Assembly: GCF_000801105.2 (NCBI RefSeq)
Contig: NC_079517.1
Location: 6,572,001-6,636,000, forward strand
Reading direction: 5' to 3'
Length of the DNA: 64,000 nucleotides
From: Raphanus sativus
Lineage: Eukaryota > Streptophyta > Magnoliopsida > Brassicales > Brassicaceae
Part shown: in pieces, positions 24,926 through 35,976 of the stretch
How the letters are laid out: every line of letters begins with the position of its first letter
Numbering within the stretch: position 1 is the first letter of the stretch
The notes under the pieces: model-generated
Told to the model about the DNA's origin: nothing
The model's database searches: none
Seen by the model: only the letters and a program-made list of their open reading frames with translations
Program-made: the position numbers and the translations under genes

Positions 24926-26411
24926 CCCGAGAATTATGGAGATGTTTTGTATCTACATTTCTATACCATTTAATATTATATGAAATGGAAATTGTACTAT
25001 ACTTTATTATGTATGCTTGACTAATTATGTATGCTTTAATATGAGAAGTTTTCGTACGTGTTTGGAATTATATTTAGTACACACAATTTAATAACATACT
25101 ATCCTTGTTTATTTTTGGATTTGGGTTGATATTTCCAGATTAGGGTATAATATTAAAAATCACTAAAACTAATCATCTGTTATACTGTTGATCTTTGGGG
25201 TTTGGGTTGACATTTCCTCTTAGGATTTAGTTTTGATAATTGAGTTCGGGTATGTCAGGTACTATACTTGATTATGCTATGCTTGACTAATATACACTAT
25301 TTCCATACTATTCTATGTGTAAAATATAGTATGGAAATCATGTTAACTTTAAAAGAGTAATTTTCCTATGAAACTAGGTTTATTAGAATATTCGCACAAG
25401 AACTTACCTCCTTCTTGCTTCAAACCAGTGAATCTTTAACTTCCTTCACTTTGTTACTTCTAAGTGTTTTCACATAGATTACGGTGATTATTATATGGAA
25501 TACACCATTTATGGTTTGCTTTCACTTCATTATTTAAGATTAGCGGTGTTAATTTCCACCACTTGTTTACCCCTCTACAGTAAAAATATCATCAGTAAAT
25601 CTACCTTTCTACGTGGCTTTTCCCTCTTCTTTAATCTGCAAAAGCTGTAACCCACAATTACAAATTTATTGCACTAACTACATCATCGCCTCTCTCCAAC
25701 CGCACATTTCACCGTCTATGTTCGTGATTATATTAGTAAATGATAAACAATAAAGCTATTCTATTTTTGTCATGTAAAATGGAATTTATTCTCATATAAA
25801 ATAGATCCTTCGTAACATGCTATTTTATTCTATGTGTTACTTTCAGTTGTCATACACGCTTTGTATAATTAAGTGCCCGAAAAAGAACCACGTCTCTTAC
25901 TTCTGTAAATGTAACTGACAACTTGTTAAGTGAAAGGGTAGAACCGGCTTGATTGAGACCAAAAAGCCAAACACTAAATTATGTCAAAATCATGCTTATT
26001 TTCTTAATTTCTCTCTGAAATATGGCTATTACGCCAATAAGCCCTTTTTTTTTTTTGGGTTACTGTATTTAATTGTAGAGGTTCTTTCTGGTCTTTTTTT
26101 TCTTTTTGAAACAAGGTTCTTTTTGGTCAGAGCAGAAAAGTTATAAGTAAGCTGAGCTCAAACAAAAGATTGTGGATGTCCAGTCACACCCTATGTCAAA
26201 ACTAGTGCTTTACACACAAGGTACCAACTTTCATTACCTGGAAAACCTACTTACAAAGCTAAAATTTGTGCCCTCCTCACTTCTTTCATGCTTACGCAAA
26301 TCTAATTCATGATCCTCAGTGACGAGAAACAAGAAAAAAGAAAAAGGGGTTCTTCACCTCTTACAAGTGAAGAGGATTGCACAGAACACACAAAGGCAAG
26401 TCAAAACCAAA
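24926..26411. other. spacer between the DUF1985 fragment and RAD51
   Basis: AT-rich DNA without supported genes. Words such as tagtatggaaa recur (for example near 25328) and echo the repeat around the DUF1985 start, so part of it probably belongs to the same insertion. The final 150 bases are the likely 3' UTR of RAD51. Confidence 0.4.
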
Positions 26412-28365
26412 TCAATCCTTACAATCTGTCACACCTTCTGTAGATACTTGAAATCTAGCTTCTGCTTCTGGCAAGCATGGCGAGCTTATCACTTTGCATA
26501 TTCTCTCCTCTCCTCTTCCTTTCCTCAATGCCAACCTGTATTTATATATATATATATATGATTCCTCATTATATAACCAACACACATACTTTTTTGCCCA
26601 CTAGAAAAGAAACAAGGATTTGGAATTGCAAAACCATTACCGACCTTGTTGTGGTTGCATGAGCCATGATATTCCCACCAATCGGCTTAAACTGCGGACC
26701 AGCAAATACAGCTGAACCATCTACTTGCGCAACTACTTGGTTCGTTATAACCACAGCCACACCAAACTACAGCGGAGAAAAGTTTCAGGACGGTACAGAG
26801 GAATATTGAAAAGGAAACTGTTAATACTACTCAATGTTCACCTCATCTGCTAATTTCTGCAGACTTCTCAAGAACTTTGCAAGATGCATTTGTCTGGCCG
26901 AAAGCTCTCCCCTTCCCGAGAAGTCTGTCCTGTAGAGAGCCGTAGCACTATCGACAATCATGAGAGCAAATCTGTTTCATCATAACGTTCAAAGTTAGCA
27001 TTCTCATCATGAACACAATGGAACTGAACACTAAATGGAAACTCAACGCACCTTGTTTCAACCATCATCGATGCTGCTTCAAGCAAAAGCCTTGACTGAT
27101 GATCAGTATTGTACGCCCTCGCATAGGCAACGTTTTCCAGCACATCTGCTCCATTTAGTCCAAACCTACATCATTTTAAATTGATTTCTTACGGATTGTT
27201 CTGTCTCAAGAACCCCCACCCTGGTCTCAAATGTTTTACAAGGAAAGCATACCTGTCAGCTATCTGCAAAAGTCTTTGTGGCCTGAATGTTCCCTCGGCA
27301 TCGATGTACATTGCCTTTCCCTCTCCACCTCCTTGATCCATTGGAAGCTGATCGTTTTAAAACCAGAACCTCAATGTGAATATCTTTCTCAATTTCTCAA
27401 AAATGTACTAAGAGACTCAAGCTCACTGATTCCTACTAGACAAGCAACAATAGCAGAGTAGTGAATAAAGGAAAATGGTTCTTACTTGACAAGTTACACA
27501 CAGTGTATGGCACAACTGAGTCTTTCCTGAGCGGAACTCACCGTATAACTCAGTGATGGATCCGGTTTCAATTCCTCCTATTGAGAATCCAGGCAAAGTA
27601 AAGATCATAGTAGCAAAATAAACTTCTAAAATGCACCAAAATAAATAAATAACAACCAACCTTCAAGAACTTTGTCGAGCTCCCGTGATCCAGAGGTAAT
27701 CTGAATGATCTCCTGTCTCTGAGCGTGGAGCTGGGTAGCACTAGTGAAACCCAGAGGAACGAGCTTCGAAGCTGTCACAGAGAGGAAACAACACATATAA
27801 GAAAATGCAAAATCTCTGTAATATAACAAAAGAAGGATCTTTCAACGTGACTTGCCTGCTTCCACGATTTTGTCAACCTTGGCATCACTGATTCCTTTAA
27901 TCAGCAAGAGATCCTTCCTGGGAGTATAAGCAACGCCTTCAACAGTGCAGAGACCAGCATCCCTGAGCTTCTTCACATCAACAGAAGCTATACCTGCCGC
28001 CTGGTGATTCAAACAGTATATAACCAAAGGACTATCACCAGAAGTACAAAACACTCCAAAAAGGTGTCAACTTTATCTGAATCCAACAAAAACCCTAAAT
28101 GTGTTTCTTCACTCAGATCCCAATTCTCGCTCAGATCAACCACCGTGAGAACGAACAAAAAAGCAGAGATCTTTAGTGAAATCAACCCGAACCCATTTCA
28201 ATTAGCGCAAGATCCGACGAAGCGTATGCATCGAGAAGAGGTAATTGGCTCTGGAGAAACTGTTACCTGAAGCTGTTCGACGGGGAAAGGGCCGTGCTGG
28301 ATCTCTTCATCGTCTTGTTGCTGAACAGCGTTCTGGTTTCTACGCTGCTCCACCGTTGTCGCCAT
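26412..28365 (-). CDS. RAD51: RAD51 recombinase
   Basis: Nuclear ATP-dependent strand-exchange protein that forms filaments on single-stranded DNA in meiotic and somatic double-strand-break repair. Nine exons (minus): 28365-28267, 28000-27856, 27771-27661, 27577-27486, 27347-27253, 27165-27052, 26971-26842, 26766-26645, 26535-26412. They give 343 residues; Arabidopsis RAD51 has 342. The N-terminal helix-hairpin-helix region is followed by Walker A (GEFRSGKT, about 131-138) and Walker B (LMIVDS, about 222-227). The C-terminus has the FQISTEG-like end, read here [13 protein letters not shown]. Intron 2 uses a GC donor (G/GCAAGT at 27855-27854) and a normal AG acceptor; the other introns are GT-AG. 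Confidence 0.97.
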
Positions 28366-28499
28366 TGCTCTCAGTCGGAATAGATTTCCAGTGAAAGCGA
28401 GAAAGCAGCAAATTGAGACTTTGCGAGTGGACTGGAGGGAAATGGTGAAGGCTGCTTCTCTGAAAAGAATTGAAAGAGGCGCCACTGACATTTAACAAA

Positions 28500-29543
28500 G
28501 ACGATGAGGTAAAGGCTTCTCAAACAAGTCTCGATTACGTTGTGGTCCAGTTATCCTTATTGGGCCTTACTCGCCATAAGCCTATATATCTTTAAGCCCG
28601 ATTTAACTTGACCCATGATTTAATTTCTTACTTCAAAACAAACAATTAAATTGCGAGGCAAAACAATAGGGGAACTCTTATAAAAAACTTTGACAGTGAA
28701 CTAACATTTTATTTTTTTTACTAGCACTTTGAACTTTTTAAATGACATTTATATCACAAAAAAATCTTCGACATAAATTCTTCAACATGGTTTATTTGTT
28801 CATCAAATAAATAAAAGAGCTTATTGAAAAAGTAAATGCGGTGGTGATGTGTCAACTTTTTCGAAAAAATAATTACTAAATAATAAAAAAAATTCAGAAA
28901 CTAAATAAAAATTAAAGAAAATTCAGAAAATTAATTAAAATTTCAAATATAATTAGAGTTAATAAAATACATAAATTAAATAAAAACTGTAAAATAAATT
29001 AAAATAAATTAAAATACAGAAATTTGAATAAAAATTCAGTAAATCAAAAAAACAAAAAAAAAAAAAGAAAAAATTCAAAATTCAAAATATTTTTTAATTA
29101 CTAGATTATCATTTAAATAAAACAAACAGACCATCGTTGACGATATCTCGCACGATAGTTTCTGACATCATTGTTATAAATGACGGTAGATATGTCAATA
29201 ATAATTTTTTTGGTAGATATGTCAAAGTTTTTAAAAACGGTAGATATTGTTTAATATTTTGAACTTTTGTTCTATTTTCTGAATTTTTATTTAATTTTCT
29301 GAATTTTTTTTAGTTTTCTAATTTTTTTAATTTTCAGATTTGTCCCTAGGTGTGACTCTTTTGATCAAATCAAATAATAGTGAGAAAAGGTTAGGTTTTG
29401 GATTGGATCATTCATGTTTCTTTAATTCTAATCAGTTAAGTTTGGCAAGAAAATATAGGGCATGCGTTAAGGCCAGCATAAAAACTATATTGTTGCATAC
29501 AATCTAAGTTTATATCACTCGGTTACAACTTTTAGTTAGTGTA
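28500..29543. other. AT-rich spacer upstream of RAD51
   Basis: No gene is supported. From about 28690 to 29340 the DNA consists of long A/T runs in which words such as aaaattcag and gaattttt appear in both orientations, so it could fold back on itself. The 130 bases next to 28500 are the RAD51 promoter side; no TATA box is clear. Confidence 0.4.
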
Positions 29544-30191
29544 CTAGATTTTGACCCGCGCTTTGGAAGCGCGGAATATTTTACGATGAAAAATTTCACT
29601 AATAACTTAACAAATATTTTGATAACTTTTGAAAAGTGTGTATTTAAAATATTTTTACAATTAAATCAGTGTTTTTAAATTCAACCCCATTGTGATTATA
29701 CCGGTTAATCCGGAGATCTGACAATTCAATTTAGGTTTTTAAAATATTCATATTAAAAAAAATTACTAAAACCCGAGACTAACCGATTGAACTGATGGAT
29801 AACCGATATGTAATCTAATTTGATTTAAATTGTAATAGTTTCATAATTTGTAATCTTATAATCCAAATTTTAAAGTTTATTATTTTGAAATTTATGAAAT
29901 TATGACGTTTCTAAAAAATTTTAAAGAGAAAATGATAGATATAAAATAACTAAGATTAATTATTGTATTGTTTGGAAACATTGATAGTAGTATAAAAATA
30001 TATTGTTTGGAAACATTAATAGTAGTATAAAGAAATAAGTATATTGTTTGGAAACATGGATAGTAATATAAAGAAAGGAACATTAGTGATTTAATGTAGG
30101 TTTAACTATAAAGTATAAAGATGTATTTAATTTAAAAACTTACATAATAAATATTAGGTCCAACAGAATGTTTCTGTTTTAATAAGATAGA
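29544..30191 (-). mobile_element. small non-autonomous Helitron A
   Basis: On the minus strand it starts TCTATCTTATTAAAACAG at 30191. It ends with a GC hairpin (CCGCGCTT, loop CCA, AAGCGCGG) followed 12 bases later by CTAG at 29544. It sits between A and T, as Helitrons do, with no target duplication. At 648 bp it has no coding capacity. A related sequence at 33001-33040 reads through the insertion point without the element. Confidence 0.85.
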
Positions 30192-30307
30192 TTTGTTAGT
30201 TGTAACCGGTGGCGGCCCTGTGCAGGAGCGACAGAAACATAGGATTCTGGCCATGTTCTTAATAACAAAAATTTCGACAGTGTTTTGCTTAAAAGCTTCA
30301 ATAGAAT

Positions 30308-31003
30308 GGGAAAATGGTTTATTCCCCTATGAACTAGTTGTTCACAGTTTTTTCATACATTAACATAGCGGATTGGTAAACTAGTAGTTGTTGCTCTTTT
30401 TTTTTTTATGCATCATGTAAATCGTTTTACTCTTCATCATCAATTGCGAATAAAATTTATTATTTTGTAGAAGATTAAACGTTTTACATGATGCATAAAG
30501 AAAGAAGAGCATTAACATAGCGGATTGGTAAACTAGTAGTTGTTGCTCTTCTTTTTTTATGCATCATGTAAAACGTTTAATTTTCTACAAAATAATAAAT
30601 TTTATTCGCAATTGATGATGAAGAGTAAAACGATTTTTGAAGAAGAATAGCAGTTGACAAAAAAAAAAGAACAAAACGATGTATTATCTTTTTTTATCAA
30701 CCCAAATTAAACCGGTTATCCACTTGTCATAAACTAAATTAATGTTTAAATAACACAATTTACGATTTTAAGAGAATTAGCTTAAAATTGATAGTTTGTG
30801 TATGTAATTCAAAAAATAGCGTAGTTCGTGTGGTTTTTGACAAAGTTTAAAAATTTGTGTGTGAAAAAACTGGAAATAATTAGTTCATAAAGGAATAACC
30901 AATATTTTCGTTGTTCGTGTGGTTTTTGGCATGACTTAAAAATTCGTGTGTGGAAAAACCGGGAACAACTAGTTCGTAGGGGAATAAGCCATTTTCCCTC
31001 AGT
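30308..31003. mobile_element. non-autonomous TIR DNA transposon
   Basis: The left end (gggaaaatggtttattcccc) is matched in inverted form by the right end near 30980-31000. The inverted similarity continues through the word gaactagttgtt for at least 50 bp. The 8-bp word aatagaat flanks both sides (30300-30307 and 31004-31011). The right terminus has five extra bases, so the left end may be slightly truncated. An 8-bp duplication suggests hAT, or Mutator-like with a degenerate ninth base. There is no transposase. Confidence 0.55.
30361..30633. repeat. nested inverted and direct repeats
   Basis: A roughly 90-bp block (about 30423-30511) is repeated in inverted orientation at about 30541-30633. 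The loop between them contains a direct copy of the left flank, taacatagcggattggtaa, present at 30361 and 30512. The structure would extrude as a long hairpin and lies inside the transposon at 30308-31003. Confidence 0.75.
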
Positions 31004-31538
31004 AATAGAATAGTTGGTGAAACATGCCCATAATATTGCTTGAATTTTGGCCGTGTTTTGCTTATAATTCCGGCCGTGTTTTGCTTAAAAGTTTCATATA
31101 ATCTCATAAGATATTAATTAGTTTGTTTGTATTTTATTTTAATTAACAGGTCTATATTTATAATTTGCTTCCAACCCAAATTATCTACGGACCAGTACTC
31201 GTTGTAACAACTATGTTGAATAAATTCAGTTCATTTCTGATTTTTATATTCAAATTGCGATTTAGACTTTTAAGATATGTTTTTCGGATTTACATCGCAA
31301 GAACGAAAAATAGATCTGCTGATTCTTTAACTAGATCTGCATGGTTTTCATAAAGAACTCTGTTATATTGACTGTTCCATTAGTATACATCACATGGACA
31401 CACCCTATTGCATATATATGTAAATATAGATAGTTAAGGTCCTTCTTGTAATTAGTTTAGACCTACTCTCTCTCAATGTTTATAAGTATCGTACAAAGCT
31501 CTAATTTGTGAGTTTAATGTGGGCAGTTTAATGTGTCA

Positions 31539-32804
31539 CTAGATTTTGATCCGCGCTTAAAAAGCGCGGAATTTTTGAATTATAAATAAAGTTTGATACC
31601 AATTAATATTTTTGAGATTATTGTACACTATTGTGTTCTAAAACCGTATTATATCAAAGAAAAGAATTTTGTTTAAAATTATATAGTTTATAAATTAGTT
31701 TATTTGAGATTTTGTATATACATTTTATATTTTTTTTTCTTAGGTCTTGGTATTTTACCGGACCTGAAAAACCAATCAAAATCCGACTCGAAAATATATG
31801 TGTAGTTCATGTCCGAATCTATTATAAGTACCTATTTAATATATTTTGGACCCGTGGGTCTCTGTTTGAGTTCGGTCCTCCCCGAAATCTGATTGGATGC
31901 ACAAAGTATCTGAAATATTTTGTATATATTTGGTATAGGTAATTCAGACATGTTTTTGGTATTACATATAAGTTTCAAGTTTGGATTATTGGCTAAAATT
32001 TAAATTTAAAAATATATTTCAGGTCGGTAAAAATTTTGAGTACTTTTTAGTTTCATCGGGTTAGATTAGGATAAATGTTTAGATATTTTGGATATTTTTC
32101 GTGTTTCGGGTACATTGAGTCTTTTATGGGTCCTAAATAGCCTAACCAATCCAGAGCCGTAACATATCCAAAATTATATTTATTTTATAAATATTTGAAT
32201 TATGAATCCGAACCAACTCAGACCTGAGAGAAACCAACATATACAATATGAATATGTTTGCTTGTCACGTAACTGCAATAGGAAGTGAACCTGAGAGGTT
32301 ATAATATCTCATGTCTAACCTGTTTGTTACATAATTACGAACATTATAATCTTTTATAGTTCTCATGTGAATATTATATATTCTAGATGTCTCACCATTT
32401 TCTAATACAATTGTATCGCGATAGTAATTTTTTTTTTGTTTTAGAAAAATTTATTTGTTTTCCGTTTTAAGTGGTCTGTATTTTTTTATATATATTTACA
32501 ATGCAGATATATCATGTATTTGCCATAATCTATTTATTAGTAATTCTTTTATTGTTTCCATATTTAAAAGTAAGATATTTTCTCTGGAATTTATTACATG
32601 TATTTCAGTTATGGTAACTGAATATATTTGATAAGATATTGATAATAAATCGTTTCTTTTTTTATTGCTAAAAAGCCATAATTGTTTTTTTAATGCTATC
32701 CATGTTTCCATGTTATCGTATAGCCAAACACACCAAAAAATTTTAAGCCTACTATCCAAGTATCCAAACACACCGAAATTGTACTTCAGCTTTAATAAGA
32801 TAGA
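31539..32804 (-). mobile_element. non-autonomous Helitron B
   Basis: The 5' end is TCTATCTTATTAAAGCTG at 32804 and the 3' end is CTAG at 31539. It is preceded by the hairpin CCGCGCTT, loop TTT, AAGCGCGG. The ends closely match Helitron A, so both belong to one family. The 1.27-kb interior has no helicase or Rep domain; open frames within it (for example 31712-31942) look non-coding. Confidence 0.8.
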
Positions 32805-33388
32805 TATATACTTTGGATTATTATATGCGACAATATAGTTTTTTTTTTCCTGGCCGCAATACTTTCTTGCCAAACTTAATTGATTCGAATGATCAAACCC
32901 AAGACCTAACTCTTTCTCTCTCTCACTATGTGGGTGTGACCTCTTTTATCAAATTTTTAGAAAACAATATTGTCGCATATAATCCAAGTATATAGTACTC
33001 GGTTATAACTTTTAGTTAGTGTATTTATTAGTTGTAACAGCTCTGTTGAATAAGTTCAGTTCATTTAAATCGAACATGAGACCGAAGTTTGCTATACACT
33101 ATAGACATCTTTCCACCAAAAATATTAATACATAGTTTTGTACGAACATTTATGAACCAAATCAAATTAAAATTAGATCTTCAATTTTCGTAACACTAAA
33201 TCTAAACGTTACCAAAGTCAGAGATTTTGATGATTCACAAAGAAAATATGTTTAAAACTGATATATATTATATTTGCTATTCTACCCTTTAAATTCCCAA
33301 TTTACAAAACTTGACCAACTAATTTCGATCTCCACTAAAATGAAATAAATATTAAAAAGAAAAATAAAATAAAACAAAAATAAAAAAG
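32805..33388. other. spacer with the Helitron A empty-site paralogue
   Basis: AT-rich and non-coding. Positions about 32960-33060 resemble the flanks of Helitron A (shared words acttttagttagtgta and gttgtaac) and partly the stretch at 31190-31230 (gttgaataa, ttcagttcattt). The DNA is therefore a locally repeated segment. Confidence 0.6.
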
Positions 33389-33907
33389 TCAGACAAGAAG
33401 ATCATCTCCGAAGAGGTAGAGAAGCCGCTCAACGGCCCAGCTAGGTTCGTTCTTAACCGGCCAATCTCCACACGACGACGTATTAGCAGCAAGAAGCGGA
33501 GTTCTACAAAGAGGACACGTGCGGTGGTTATCTTCCTCCCCGTCGCTATCATCACCGCCGCAGCACTCGTAGTCCAGCCACCTGTCGATACACTCTCGGT
33601 GAAACACGTGGCTGCAGTTTCTGAGCTCTCTGACCTCATCCCCGTCTTCCAGATCTCCAAGACACACCGCGCAAGTGTCGCTGATCAGCTCCGGAGACCG
33701 ATCCCCGGCGTCACGGAACGTCGTCACGGCGAGGCTCTCCTTGATGGCCTGTGACGAGATCGGAGGAGTAGATGAGGAAGAGGAGGTAGATCTGGATCGG
33801 TAGCGTAAGATCCAAGTAAAGATCCATCTCAAGAGGGTGATTAAGACAGCCATTTGGTAGAGGAGTTGAGTGACGATGAGACCAGAATCTTCGATGAAGA
33901 AACTCAT
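33389..33907 (-). CDS. membrane-anchored RING-H2 E3 ligase, At5g20885-like
   Basis: Predicted E3 ubiquitin ligase. It is a single exon of 172 codons beginning MSFFIEDSG. A hydrophobic helix (about residues 10-34) is followed by a basic-serine linker and a RING-H2 finger: Cys79, Cys82, Cys98, His100, His103, Cys106, Cys131, Cys134. The spacing between the sixth and seventh ligands is 24 residues and includes an acidic insert (GDDSDGEED); ordinary RING-H2 fingers have about 10. The position between RAD51 and CCT2 fits At5g20885. Substrates are unknown. Confidence 0.88.
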   Translation of the reverse strand: MSFFIEDSGLIVTQLLYQMAVLITLLRWIFTWILRYRSRSTSSSSSTPPISSQAIKESLAVTTFRDAGDRSPELISDTCAVCLGDLEDGDEVRELRNCSHVFHRECIDRWLDYECCGGDDSDGEEDNHRTCPLCRTPLLAANTSSCGDWPVKNEPSWAVERLLYLFGDDLLV

Positions 33908-35976
33908 TGTTTGTTTTGCTTAGGAGTAGTAGGTAGTGAGAGAGAAGGGGAAGGAAGAATGAAGAATCAGATGCGTTTTTAATAGACAAGGATTAAAGTA
34001 GTTTGCTTTGCTTTTTTGTCTTAGTGGTGCCTGTCTTTTTTTTATTATTTATTGTATGGCTTTTAGTTTTGGGTTTATTATAATTTCTTAATTTGATGCA
34101 ACTTGCTATTGTTTTTTTAATTACAAAATAGGTGTCAAGTTTTGAATTGTGATGATGTACACTTCGAACTTTCGGTGTAGACATGAAAGGAGTATTTTTC
34201 TTATTATATTTATTAGGAATATTCACTTTAGTGTAAGATATGTTTAGTTATGTAACGCGGAAATATTGTAAGATTATCGTTGATGCATGCTTTAATTGAT
34301 TGCTTTTACAATAATCAATTAAATATGTTCATATAAATAATTAGAAAAAAAATTCGTGTCAAATTATGTGTCTTTTAGAAATATAGGGGTTATAAATTCA
34401 TGAAAGTTAAGCCGTGTGAGTGACGGAGTCGAGGGACAAAACTGCAAACTTTTTATAAAAGTAAAAGACTATGACGAAAAGAAACAATAAATGACGTGGG
34501 AATTTTTTTTGCAATTTCGTAAAAGTTAAAGACTGATAAGGAATTAAGTAAATGACGTGAGCGAACCATCTGTGCCGTTCGTGTCATACTCATCTGGTCT
34601 CAACTAAGTCGGGTACTTTTTTAAATACTACTTTAACAAAGCACCAAAAAGAGAAACACTATTTTACATTTTGTTATCTTGATTTTAATGGAAGATGACC
34701 ATTCGATTATCAGTAAAGAGAGATAAGTACTGTGATATTTGCCTCTAAAAGCTGAAATATATTATGATAATTGGTAAAGGGGTAGAATATGGCGTCATTT
34801 ATGGCTTCTGACCTATAGGCAGGGACAAAACCTACGTGATTATTGACCGGCCAAGATCTTAATTATATTTAATACTTACGCTTATGTAACACCTTTCTAC
34901 TACCCTCCCTCCATAGTTAGGTATTGCTTTTCTTCTCTTAAACCAGGTATAAATTACAGCCCACACATATATACACCGTTATAGATACAAGTATTTATCC
35001 GTCTGGAAAAAATGTAATACATTCCAAAGGGGTGCGTGAAAGGATCATGTAGGTAACATCATCATTCAGTGCCAGCCTTGGTAGTTGGTATAAATGAAGT
35101 TAGAAGCAAAAGTATGGTTTTGATTCATCATGCGGGACCATTGTTATTATTACGCATTTTTCTGTTAATTCGGTGCACTTTTGGTGTCTTTTAACTGTTT
35201 TGGTAAAATAGAAATCTAAAGCTATAAAACCATGAATCTTAATCATCAATAAAGCTACATAATTTTTTACCAATTGCTCAAAATATGTCGGTATGAATAA
35301 AGATAGAGATTATGAGGTCCCATGTTTTGATCTTGCTCTCTTTTATAACGTGTTTTGGTCAGTTGACCAAACCACCACAACGTTGTAGTTTTAGGTGATG
35401 ACTGAAATCTTTTATATATATATATATAGAAATCAACATAGGATGACCTTAAATTCTGTACAAAATAGTCAGATATGATCATGCGAGTCTTGTTGTTGTA
35501 TCCATCCATACAGCTTTGAAAACTCGTTTCATTCTTCTTTTCTACAAATTGTACTTTTACTTACTTTTTTAGAGAGTAAAGAAAATGATAATGTCAATGA
35601 TCTAACATGGTTTCACATCCCTGTAATCACTCCTACGAGCTCATGTCGTGATCTACAGATTTGAATAATACTCTGCTTATAACAGACAAAATAATAAATA
35701 TTCAGAGTATTCGGAAGCAGGTGGCCAAAGTAGTCGAGAAGTTCAAACTCCTTGGAGCTAATATTTTGTCACAATCAAAAATTCAAAACAATATCCGAAG
35801 AGGTCGCAAAAAGAGAGAAAAGTTTAGGGAGCAAAACACTAAAACATTTAAAGGCTGTTTTGTGATCCAAATACAAAACACAAATCTAATAACAGAACAG
35901 AACAATGTCACTGGGGAGGGTGTGATCGTGTAAATCATCATGAAATCTCTCTCCCACCAGGTGCATGTGTTGGACT
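33908..35976. other. intergenic region between the RING gene and CCT2
   Basis: No gene is supported. It contains the RING gene promoter (next to 33908), AT-rich DNA, a short (AT)n run near 35412-35428 and, near 35977, the CCT2 3' UTR. Open frames at 35661-35933 and 35267-35509 show no recognisable protein. Confidence 0.5.

Noticed and set aside
28478..28483. GGCGCC as an E2F site for RAD51
   Set aside because: The core is present, but the flanking bases do not complete the E2F consensus and no second site is visible.
33524..33754. Plus-strand open frame over the RING gene
   Set aside because: Antisense shadow of the RING-H2 gene, which has clear zinc-ligand spacing on the other strand.
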